Shown here piece after piece: positions 34,554-42,014 of a stretch of 64,000 bases of DNA. Under the pieces are notes generated by a model. That model made no database searches. It was not told the DNA's origin and worked only from the letters and a program-made list of their open reading frames with translations. This DNA is from Jeongeupia sp. HS-3. Its GTDB lineage: Bacteria; Pseudomonadota; Gammaproteobacteria; Burkholderiales; Chitinibacteraceae. Where the stretch lies: NCBI RefSeq assembly GCF_015140455.1, contig NZ_AP024094.1, positions 930,001 through 994,000 of the forward strand. The letters run 5' to 3'. Within the stretch, counting starts at the first letter, position 1; each line of letters opens with the position of its first letter. Made by a program: the position numbers and the translations under genes.

Positions 34554-35429
34554 ATGGATCTCAATGCCGTGCAGATGTTTGTGGGCGTGGTTCAGGCGGG
34601 CAGCCTGTCTGCCGCGGCCGCCCGCCTGGATATGCCGCTGGCGACCTTGAGCCGCCGCATTCGCGAGCTGGAGCGCGAGTTGGGGGTACAGCTGCTGGAG
34701 CGCTCGGTGCGCGGCACCAAGCTCACCGATCCGGGCATGCGGCTGTACGAGCACGCGAGCCGGGGCGTCGAGGCGCTGGCCGAAGCGGAGCGGGCCGTGG
34801 TCAGCGATCAAGCCCGGCTCAAAGGCATCCTGCGCCTGTCGCTGCCGCCGGCGTTCGAGCCGTGGTGGGATTTGCTGGCGCTGTTTCAGCAGCGTTACCC
34901 GGACATCCGCCTCAGCGTGCAGACCACCGAACGGCGGGTCGACCTGATCGAGGACGGGGTGGATGTCGCGCTGAGGGTCGGCACGATCGCGCACGAGACC
35001 ATGGTGGCGCGGCACCTGATCACCTACCGGCACGTGCTGGTGGCCGGGCAGGCCTTGCTTGAACGGCTGGGCAGCCCCGAGGTGCCCGACGATCTGCATC
35101 GCTACCCGTGCGCGACCTGGCGCCCCGGCCCGGCTGGCATTGCAGGTTGGCAGCTTGGGCAACAGCTGTTCGAACCCCGACCGATACTGGCGACCAATGA
35201 TTATCTGCATCTGCGCAGCCGGGCGCTGCGCGGCGAGGTCGTGACCGAACTGCCGCCGTTTCTGGCCGCCGAAGCAATCCGGGACGGGCGCCTCGTGGCG
35301 CTGCTGCCGGCCCATCCGCTGCCCGAGCAGCAGCTCAATCTGCTGTATCCGTCACACCGGCATCCGTCGTCGATCGTGCGGGCCTATCTCGACTTCTGCC
35401 AGACCGAACTCGCCGGCTTCGTTGCTTAG
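34554..35429 (+). CDS. LysR-type transcriptional regulator
   Basis: 291 residues from the ATG at 34554. The N-terminal winged helix (MDLNAVQMFVGVVQAGSLSA, LDMPLATLSRRIRELERELG) is followed by a substrate-binding domain (LRLSLPPAFEPWWDLLALFQQRYPDIRL, VDVALRVGTI). It belongs to the DNA-binding subgroup that often controls a divergent reductase. The likely target is the oxidoreductase/NTF2-like/DoxX cluster. The inducer is unknown. In-frame ATGs upstream (34446) would add a poorly conserved leader. Confidence 0.92.
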   Translation: MDLNAVQMFVGVVQAGSLSAAAARLDMPLATLSRRIRELERELGVQLLERSVRGTKLTDPGMRLYEHASRGVEALAEAERAVVSDQARLKGILRLSLPPAFEPWWDLLALFQQRYPDIRLSVQTTERRVDLIEDGVDVALRVGTIAHETMVARHLITYRHVLVAGQALLERLGSPEVPDDLHRYPCATWRPGPAGIAGWQLGQQLFEPRPILATNDYLHLRSRALRGEVVTELPPFLAAEAIRDGRLVALLPAHPLPEQQLNLLYPSHRHPSSIVRAYLDFCQTELAGFVA

Positions 35430-35561
35430 CGGAATCAAGCGCTGCGGCTTGCCATTTCCGGGAGGAAATCTGCCGGTTTTGCGACTGCACGCCAGCACGC
35501 AGATGCGGCTATACGTGTCTTAACGCTGGCTGAATCCAGCAGCACTTTCGAGAGAGTCATC

Positions 35562-36254
35562 ATGCCACTGGTTAAAAACATTGTTCTCGTTCACGGCGCG
35601 TGGGGCGATGCTTCGCACTGGCGCCACGTCATTCCGCTGCTGCACGCCAAGGGTTATCACGTCAGCGCGGTACAGAATCCGCTCACTTCGTTGGTTGACG
35701 ACATCAGCCGTACCGGCAGTCTGGTGGCCGCGCAGGATGGCCCGACCCTGCTGGTCGGACATTCCTACGGTGGCGCGGTCATCACCGGCGCAGGTTTGGC
35801 GCCTAACGTCGTTGGTCTGGTTTACATCGCGGCGTTCGCACCCGACGAAGGAGACAGCCTCGGCAGCATCTTTGCCAGGCAGGCACCGCCCTCGGGGGCG
35901 GCCAGTATCCGGCCGGACAAGGAGGGTTTTCTGTGGCTGGATCGCAGTAGCTTCAGGGATAGCTTCGGCGGCGATCTGGACGAAGCCGATGCACTGGTGA
36001 TGGCGGTGACGCAAAAGCCGATTTCCGGGCGTTGTTTTGAAGACCAGAGTGGCGTGCCTGCGTGGAAAACCAAACCGAGCTGGTATCAGGTATCGACTCG
36101 GGACCGGATGATTCCGCCGGAGACGGAGCAGTGGATGGCGGAGCGGATCAAGGCCAGGAAGATCGTGTCGCTGGACGCAAGCCACGCGTCACTGGTATCG
36201 CATGCCAGCGAAGTGGCCGACCTGATTGATGAGGCTGCACGATCGCTGGGGTAA
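35562..36254 (+). CDS. alpha/beta hydrolase
   Basis: 230 residues, cytoplasmic. It has the hydrolase fold start NIVLVHGAWGDASHW, a nucleophile elbow GHSYGG (S68), the acid D181 in STRDRMIP and histidine H208 in DASHAS, so the triad is complete. Close relatives are esterase-like proteins of soil bacteria with unclear substrates. It is a single-gene unit with a strong terminator downstream. Confidence 0.88.
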   Translation: MPLVKNIVLVHGAWGDASHWRHVIPLLHAKGYHVSAVQNPLTSLVDDISRTGSLVAAQDGPTLLVGHSYGGAVITGAGLAPNVVGLVYIAAFAPDEGDSLGSIFARQAPPSGAASIRPDKEGFLWLDRSSFRDSFGGDLDEADALVMAVTQKPISGRCFEDQSGVPAWKTKPSWYQVSTRDRMIPPETEQWMAERIKARKIVSLDASHASLVSHASEVADLIDEAARSLG

Positions 36255-36321
36255 TGGAAAGGGGGGGCAGCTCCCGGTCACGCCCGCCGTGGGCTGGATG
36301 ACGCTGATCCCCATGATGCTC

Positions 36322-36366
36322 AATGAGATAGCCCCTGGCATGGCCAGGGGCTATCTCATTTTTAGC
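36322..36366 (+). terminator. terminator of the hydrolase gene
   Basis: AATGAGATAGCCCCTGG (36322-36338) pairs with CCAGGGGCTATCTCATT (36344-36360), an 18-bp stem including the closing C-G, with a 3-nt loop, then TTTTT. It lies between this gene and the convergent asparaginase gene. The T-run serves only the plus strand. Confidence 0.9.
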
Positions 36367-36424
36367 AATACTCGAGTTGGTTCAACACGATTATCGATAT
36401 GAATCAACGGGGTGGGGGTGCTGC

Positions 36425-37501
36425 TTAATAGGTGTAGAACATCCGCTGGATTTCCTTGCTGTCGCGGGTTTTGGTCAGCGCCAGCATCAAGAGGATGCGG
36501 GCCTTTTGCGGGCTGAGCGTATCGGCGACGACGAAATCGGTTTCATCATCGTTGTTTTCGCCGTTGCGGATGGTCGGGCCATTGCCGACACGCGACGAGC
36601 GGACGATCTGCAGGCCCTGCTTGCGCAGTTCGGTCAGGTGCGGACGCACGGTGTTGGCGAGGCTGCCGTTGCCGGTGCCGGCGTAGACGATGCCGGCGTC
36701 GCCAGCCGCGGCGAAGGCGTCGATCGCCAGCGTGTTGGCGTTGGCCGAACCGTAGGCGATGTCGACGGCCGGCAGCTTGTCGAGCTTGCTGACGTCGAAC
36801 TCGGTATCCGCGGTGTTCTTGCGCGTACTGGTGCGATAGAACACCGGCTTGCCCGAGACGATGTAGCCGAGGCTGCCGAGTTCCGGCGAACGGAAGGTGT
36901 TCGCAGTCATGGTGTTGGTCTTGGTGACGTCGCGTGCGGCCTGGATTTCGTCGTTCAGCGTCACCAGTACGCCGCGGCCGACGGCGTCCTTGCTACCGGC
37001 GGTGGCAACGGCGTTGTACAGATTGATCGGGCCGTCGGCGCTGATCGCGGTGGCGGGGCGCATCGAACCGACGATGATCACCGGCTTTTTGCTCTTGACC
37101 GTCAGGTTGAGGAAGTAGGCGGTTTCCTCGATGGTGTCGGTGCCGTGGGTGATGACGATGCCGTCAACATCGGACTGTTTCAACAGCTCGTTCACGCGCT
37201 TGGCGAGCTTGAGCCAGTGATCGTTGTTCATGCTTTCGCTGGCGATCTGGAATACCTGCTCGCCTTTGACGTTGGCCACTTTCTTCATTTCCGGCACGGC
37301 TTCGATCAGTTTTTCCACGCCGATCTTGGCGGCGGTATAGCCGACCGTGGTGGTGCTGGTGGCGCCGGTGCCGGCGATGGTGCCGCCGGTGGCCAGGATC
37401 ACCACATTGGGTAGCTTGTCGGTGGCCTGAGCGGGCTGGATGGCGAAGGCGGTCAACACAGCGGCGGCACAGAGGCCTTGCTTGGTGAGGGTGGCGAACA
37501 T
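36425..37501 (-). CDS. ansB: periplasmic L-asparaginase (type II)
   Basis: Hydrolyses asparagine (and often glutamine) to aspartate and ammonia in the periplasm. 358 residues from the ATG at 37501, with GGAG nine bases upstream. An ATG at 37507 has GGAG only three bases away but is also possible. The signal peptide ends at AQA (about residue 26). The first active-site motif is ILATGGTIAGTG with nucleophile T41, the second is THGTDTIEETAYFL. The mature length of about 330 fits AnsB. It fits with the nitrogen-scavenging genes in the window but is not linked to them. Confidence 0.93.
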   Translation of the reverse strand: MFATLTKQGLCAAAVLTAFAIQPAQATDKLPNVVILATGGTIAGTGATSTTTVGYTAAKIGVEKLIEAVPEMKKVANVKGEQVFQIASESMNNDHWLKLAKRVNELLKQSDVDGIVITHGTDTIEETAYFLNLTVKSKKPVIIVGSMRPATAISADGPINLYNAVATAGSKDAVGRGVLVTLNDEIQAARDVTKTNTMTANTFRSPELGSLGYIVSGKPVFYRTSTRKNTADTEFDVSKLDKLPAVDIAYGSANANTLAIDAFAAAGDAGIVYAGTGNGSLANTVRPHLTELRKQGLQIVRSSRVGNGPTIRNGENNDDETDFVVADTLSPQKARILLMLALTKTRDSKEIQRMFYTY

Positions 37502-37507
37502 CAGCAT

Positions 37508-37960
37508 TCTCTCCGGTGTCGGCAAGCGGTTCGTCACCGGGTCGGTGGCCGCTTGCCCATTCTTTGGGTTGGAATACGCTGCCGGTTAGCAGGGTGGGGC
37601 GATCATGCGCGCCGCATTTTTGCAATCCTATTGCCATATTTCCTGATGGGGAAACGCCTTAGTAAGCTTTCGATCGATCCGGGTTATTTGGAAATGGAAT
37701 CAAAGGCTTAGTTTGCTGGTTCGTGCTGCGGACGCACAATCGTGCGGCGGCGATGGCACTCGCTTGGTGCGCAAGAAAAAACCGAAACGGCACAGCAACT
37801 TGATGTGGCTGCCCATCGGGTTGGGTGGTGATTTCACAATCGGGCGCGCACCGGTCTGGCGCAGGTTCGCGGGGTGTCGCTCGTCAGGATGTGTGGCCGC
37901 GCGGCAGGATGAGGTGCCGGTCAATCGGCTATGCTCGTTGTTTTTTGCGCCGGTGCCAGC
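37508..37960. other. gap without recognised gene
   Basis: About 450 bases between ansB and the cupin gene. Short open frames exist on both strands, but none shows a domain, signal peptide, ribosome site or codon pattern like its neighbours. It presumably contains the promoter of ansB and of the cupin gene. I see no clear hairpin or repeat. Confidence 0.5.
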
Positions 37961-38323
37961 ATGAACCCACCCGAGATCACCCATTTTTCCAGCTCGGCCA
38001 CAGCGCCTGTTTACGACCATCCTCGTCCGGAACGCCGTGTTGACGGCAACCCGCTGCGGACGACCTGGGAGCACTACGCCCGGCAAGGTTTATCCAGCGG
38101 CGTCTGGGCTTGCGAAGTGGGGAGCTGGAACATCCGCTTTGCCGACAACCGTGATGAGTTTTTCTGCGTGATCGAAGGCAGGGTGCGGCTGCACGCGGCC
38201 GCGGGCACGGTCACCGAGGTCGGCCCCGGCGAGGCGGCGGTGATCCCGGCCGGTTTTGTTGGCCGCTTCGAGGTGGTCGAACCGGTGCGCAAGTATTTTG
38301 TGGTGGTCGATCAGGGCGAGTGA
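37961..38323 (+). CDS. cupin domain protein (Cupin_3 type)
   Basis: 120 residues from the ATG at 37961. A single cupin domain: VWACEVGSWNIRFADNRDEFFCVIEGRVRL, then EVGPGEAAVIPAGFVGRFEVVEPVRKYFV. The pattern matches the EutQ/DUF861-like cupins found beside amino-acid or sugar-acid catabolic genes. No enzyme activity can be assigned. The Shine-Dalgarno is weak. The stop lies one base from the end of the convergent ParA gene. Confidence 0.8.
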   Translation: MNPPEITHFSSSATAPVYDHPRPERRVDGNPLRTTWEHYARQGLSSGVWACEVGSWNIRFADNRDEFFCVIEGRVRLHAAAGTVTEVGPGEAAVIPAGFVGRFEVVEPVRKYFVVVDQGE

Positions 38324-38324
38324 G

Positions 38325-39086
38325 CTAGAGCGTGACCAAGCCCGTTTCGACCAGCTCATCGAGCAGTAGCGTCATGTCTTGCGCGGCATCGCTGTCGGCG
38401 TCGAGCGAGAACACGTCGGCGTGGCGGATGACCGCGGCTTCGTAAAGATCGGTTGGCCGCAGCGTCGATCCCAGTACTTCGCCCGGGTAATCCTGCCGCA
38501 ACTGGCGCAGTGCATGTTCGCTGGCGATGTTGCCGCGCTGGTAGCGGTTGAGCAGATAGCGGCGCGGCTTGCGCGGCAGCAATTGCTCCAGCCCGGTAAG
38601 GGTGCGTGCGCTCATGCGTGCGCCGTGCAGCGCCAAGGTTTCGGGTACGACCGGCACCAGCACCAGATCGGCGGCGAGCAGCGCGGAGAAGCCGAGCACG
38701 CCGAGCATCGGCCCGCAATCGATCAGCACCGGCGCGTGATCGGCGAGCATTTCGGCGGTGAGCCCGAGCTTGAGCCGCCACAGGTGATCGCGATGGCGGG
38801 TGAGCTGGGCGTCGACCTTGGACAGCGCCAGCTCGGACGGGATGAAATCGATCCCGTTCGGCAGCGGGCGTACCAGATCGGAAAGTGCCGAAATGCCGCG
38901 AAAGAAGTCGTGGATCGTCGCGCCCGGCGCCGCGCCGAACCCCCAGTAATGGCTGAGGTGCGCCTGCGGGTCGAGATCGATGACCAGCGGTGCCGTGCCG
39001 TTCTGCGCCATGGCGGCCGCGAGGTTGGCGGTGACGGTCGTCTTGCCGACGCCACCCTTCTGATTGAAGACCGCGATCGTGGTCAT
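38325..39086 (-). CDS. orphan ParA/Soj-family ATPase
   Basis: 253 residues from the ATG at 39086. It has the deviant Walker A motif KGGVGKTT (residues 10-17), the DLDPQAHLSHYWG switch region and VLIDCGPMLG (Walker B; Gly-Pro where many ParA proteins have PP). There is no N-terminal DNA-binding extension and no parB, MinC or chemotaxis gene beside it. It may position another cell component, but the partner is not visible. Confidence 0.85.
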   Translation of the reverse strand: MTTIAVFNQKGGVGKTTVTANLAAAMAQNGTAPLVIDLDPQAHLSHYWGFGAAPGATIHDFFRGISALSDLVRPLPNGIDFIPSELALSKVDAQLTRHRDHLWRLKLGLTAEMLADHAPVLIDCGPMLGVLGFSALLAADLVLVPVVPETLALHGARMSARTLTGLEQLLPRKPRRYLLNRYQRGNIASEHALRQLRQDYPGEVLGSTLRPTDLYEAAVIRHADVFSLDADSDAAQDMTLLLDELVETGLVTL

Positions 39087-39156
39087 AGTGTTCAGCTTGC
39101 TGTTGCCGGGAGAGCCGACCATAGCGAAAAGCCGCAAGGTTTCAAAGCCCCGAATG

Positions 39157-39183
39157 CAAAAAGGGCCGGCAACGGCCGGCCCC
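39157..39183 (-). terminator. terminator of the PhoH-family gene
   Basis: Read on the minus strand: GGGCCGGC, four-base loop, GCCGGCCC, then TTTTTGC. It lies 20 bases beyond the stop of the PIN-PhoH gene, and separates it from the ParA gene. Confidence 0.8.
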
Positions 39184-39202
39184 TGCAACAGCATTTACTG
39201 AT

Positions 39203-40612
39203 TTAAAGCATTTCTGCTGCGTAATCGGCCAGGCGCGAGCGTTCGCCCCGCTGCAGCGTGATGTGGCCCGAGTGGGTCCAGTCTTTGAAGCGATCAACCA
39301 CGTAAGTCAGGCCAGACGAGCCCTCGGTGAGGTAAGGCGTGTCGATCTGACTGATATTGCCCAGACACACGACCTTGGTGCCGGGGCCGGCGCGGGTGAT
39401 CAGCGTCTTCATCTGCTTGGGCGTGAGGTTCTGCGCTTCGTCGATGATCAGAAACTTGTTGAGAAAGGTGCGCCCGCGCATGAAGTTGAGCGACTTCACC
39501 TTGATGCGTGAGCGGATCAGATCGCGCGTGGCGGCGCGGCCCCAGTCGCCGGCTTCGGCGTCGGTCTGGTTCAGGACGTCGAGGTTGTCTTCCAGCGCGC
39601 CCATCCACGGCTGCATTTTTTCCTCTTCGGTGCCGGGCAGGAAGCCGATGTCCTCGCCGACCGGTACGGTGACGCGGGTCATGATGATTTCGCTGTAAAT
39701 CTTGGTCTCCAGCGTCTGCACCAGACCGGCAGCGAGCGTCAGCAGCGTCTTGCCGGTGCCGGCCTGGCCGAGCAGCGAGACGAAGTCGACTTCCGGATCC
39801 ATCAACAGGTTGAGCGCGAAATTCTGTTCGCGGTTGCGCGCCAGGATGCCCCAGATGGCGTTCTTCTGGTGCGAGTAATCCTTGAGGCTGACGATCAGCG
39901 CGCTCTTGCTCTCGATCTCGGTCACCCGGGCGATGAAGGGCGTTTCGCCTTGCTGGAATAGCAACTGGTTTGGATACAGGTCGAGAACGTCCGGCCCCTT
40001 GATGCGCCAATAGCTGCGCCCACCCTCCTGCCAGCTTTGCAGATCCTTGCCGTTCTTCTCCCAGAAGGCCTGGTCGATTTCGCGCATCCCGGTGTAGAGG
40101 AGGTCGGTATCCTCAAGCACCTTGTCGTTGAAATAGTCTTCGGCCGCCAGCCCCAGCGTGCGGGCCTTGATGCGCATGTTGATGTCTTTCGACACCAGGA
40201 TGACCTGACGCTTGGGCTGGATCTGCTGCAGGTGATGCACGACGCCGAGAATCTGGTTGTCGGCCTTGCCCATGGGCAACTGGGACGGCAGCACGCTGGT
40301 GATCGCTTCGGTCTGCAAAAAGAGCCGACCGGTGGCTTGGTCTTTGCTTGGCCCTTCCAGTGGCACCCCGTCGTGCAGACTGTGCTCGCGTCCGGCGACG
40401 AGTTCCTCCAGGAAACGACTGGCCTGACGGGCGTTGCGGGCAACTTCGGACATGCCCTTTTTGTTGTTGTCGAGTTCTTCCAGCGTCATCATCGGCAGGA
40501 AGAGATCGTGCTCCTGAAAGCGGAACAAAGAGGTCGGATCGTGCATCAGCACGTTGGTATCGAGCACAAACAGCTTGGTGTCGTCCTTGCGGCGAGGCTT
40601 GCGGACAGCCAT
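39203..40612 (-). CDS. PIN domain and PhoH-like ATPase fusion
   Basis: 469 residues from the ATG at 40612 (AGGGGAAC upstream). The N-terminal PIN nuclease domain (KLFVLDTNVLMHDP, LEELDNNKKG) covers about residues 10-150. The C-terminal PhoH NTPase has Walker A GQAGTGKT (about residue 283) and Walker B FLIIDEAQN. This YlaK/PhoH2-type architecture is associated with RNA unwinding and cleavage. It is a single-gene unit with its own terminator. Confidence 0.92.
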   Translation of the reverse strand: MAVRKPRRKDDTKLFVLDTNVLMHDPTSLFRFQEHDLFLPMMTLEELDNNKKGMSEVARNARQASRFLEELVAGREHSLHDGVPLEGPSKDQATGRLFLQTEAITSVLPSQLPMGKADNQILGVVHHLQQIQPKRQVILVSKDINMRIKARTLGLAAEDYFNDKVLEDTDLLYTGMREIDQAFWEKNGKDLQSWQEGGRSYWRIKGPDVLDLYPNQLLFQQGETPFIARVTEIESKSALIVSLKDYSHQKNAIWGILARNREQNFALNLLMDPEVDFVSLLGQAGTGKTLLTLAAGLVQTLETKIYSEIIMTRVTVPVGEDIGFLPGTEEEKMQPWMGALEDNLDVLNQTDAEAGDWGRAATRDLIRSRIKVKSLNFMRGRTFLNKFLIIDEAQNLTPKQMKTLITRAGPGTKVVCLGNISQIDTPYLTEGSSGLTYVVDRFKDWTHSGHITLQRGERSRLADYAAEML

Positions 40613-40662
40613 ATCGTTCCCCTTTTTAGCGTGTTGTGTGCTGTGCGGGTGCAGCAGCCATG

Positions 40663-40686
40663 AAAAAAGCGGCGCACGCGCCGCTT
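40663..40686 (-). terminator. terminator of the bcp gene
   Basis: On the minus strand: AAGCGGCG, loop CGTG, CGCCGCTT, then TTTTC, starting directly after the bcp stop. Confidence 0.85.
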
Positions 40687-40689
40687 CCC

Positions 40690-41148
40690 TTATTTCAGTG
40701 CCTGGACAAAATCGAGTACTTCCTCGACATGTCTCGGTACCTTGACGCCTCGCCACTCCCTGACGATGTCGCCGGTACGGTCGATGACAAAGGTGCTGCG
40801 TTCAATGCCGCGTACCTGTTTGCCATACATATTCTTCATTTTCATGACACCAAATGCTTCGCAGGCGATCTCCTCGGGGTCGGAAACGAGTTCAAACGGG
40901 AAGCACTGTTTGGTTTTGAAGTTTTCGTGCGATTTGACGCTGTCGCGACTGATGCCGAACACCTTGATGTGGGCCGCTTCGAACGCATCGTGATGGATGC
41001 GGAAGTCGTTGCCTTCAGTGGTGCACCCCGGGGTGTTGTCCTTGGGGTAGAAGTAGAGAACAAAGGCTTGGCCTTTGAGTGCCTCGGTGTCGAAAAGGCC
41101 GCCGCTGGTCGTGGGCAGGCTCAGGGGCGGGCAGGGTTGCTTGGACAT
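40690..41148 (-). CDS. bcp: thiol peroxidase Bcp-type peroxiredoxin
   Basis: Reduces hydroperoxides. 152 residues from the ATG at 41148. The peroxidatic cysteine is C42 in YPKDNTPGCTTEG. The resolving cysteine that lies five residues later in E. coli Bcp is Asn (N47), so this is a 1-Cys or atypical form. The remaining features are normal (VFGISRDSVKSHENFKTK, GIERSTFVID). It is divergent from dcd. Confidence 0.93.
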   Translation of the reverse strand: MSKQPCPPLSLPTTSGGLFDTEALKGQAFVLYFYPKDNTPGCTTEGNDFRIHHDAFEAAHIKVFGISRDSVKSHENFKTKQCFPFELVSDPEEIACEAFGVMKMKNMYGKQVRGIERSTFVIDRTGDIVREWRGVKVPRHVEEVLDFVQALK

Positions 41149-41308
41149 CGGTTCGGGTGCTCCTTGTTGTTCTGTTCCCTTGCCTTGATTGTCGGCAATC
41201 GTTGTTGCGAGAGCAAGATGAGCGGGCCAGAAATACTGGTGTACCCGTGAGGCACTGCTTGTCGGTAAAATGCCGGCCATTCAACCGAATTTCAATGGAT
41301 AGACCGCG

Positions 41309-41884
41309 ATGAGTATCAAGTCGGACAAGTGGATTCGCCGCATGGCGCAAGAGCACGGCATGATCGAGCCCTTCGTTCCGGGGCAAGTGAAGGAAGTGAA
41401 TGGCGAGCGCATCGTGTCCTACGGCACATCGAGCTACGGCTACGATATCCGTTGCGCCGATGAATTCAAGGTCTTCACCAACCTGAACAGCACCATCGTC
41501 GATCCCAAAAACTTTGACGAAAACAGCTTTGTCGATGTCTCGGGCAAGGGCTACTGCATCATTCCGCCGAACTCGTTCGCGCTGGCACGCACCGTCGAAT
41601 ACTTCCGCATCCCGCGCAATGCCCTGACGGTGTGTCTGGGGAAATCGACTTATGCGCGCTGCGGCATCATCGTCAATGTCACCCCGTTCGAGCCTGAGTG
41701 GGAAGGTTATGTGACGCTGGAGTTCTCCAACACCACGCCACTGCCGGCGAAGATTTACGCCAACGAGGGCGTGGCGCAGGTGTTGTTCTTCGAAGCCGAT
41801 GCCGACGATGTCTGCGAAACCAGCTACCGCGATCGTGGCGGCAAATATCAGGGCCAGAGTGGCGTAACGCTGCCCAAAACCTGA
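41309..41884 (+). CDS. dcd: dCTP deaminase
   Basis: Converts dCTP to dUTP, the precursor of dTTP. 191 residues, close to the usual 188-193. It shows [13 protein letters not shown], the active-site [11 protein letters not shown] (usually GKSSLAR), [19 protein letters not shown] with the catalytic glutamate region, and the C-terminal [12 protein letters not shown] soluble homotrimer in the family. A strong terminator follows. Confidence 0.95.
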   Translation: MSIKSDKWIRRMAQEHGMIEPFVPGQVKEVNGERIVSYGTSSYGYDIRCADEFKVFTNLNSTIVDPKNFDENSFVDVSGKGYCIIPPNSFALARTVEYFRIPRNALTVCLGKSTYARCGIIVNVTPFEPEWEGYVTLEFSNTTPLPAKIYANEGVAQVLFFEADADDVCETSYRDRGGKYQGQSGVTLPKT

Positions 41885-41910
41885 TCGAGCGATTCGTCGT
41901 TGTCCGAATC

Positions 41911-41944
41911 AAGCCGCCGCGCATTACCGCCGGCGGCTTTTTTG
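41911..41944 (+). terminator. dcd terminator
   Basis: AAGCCGCCG (41911-41919), 11-base loop, CGGCGGCTT (41931-41939), then TTTTG. Confidence 0.85.
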
Positions 41945-42014
41945 TTACGCCCCTTCATGCCATGCATGACATTGCGTCAGCGCGCACGCTATAAAGTGCA
42001 ATCGGGGAGATGCC

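Noticed and set aside
37713..37964. Possible 83-codon gene before the cupin gene
   Set aside because: It has a poor start, no ribosome site and no recognisable sequence, and it overlaps another equally weak frame on the opposite strand.
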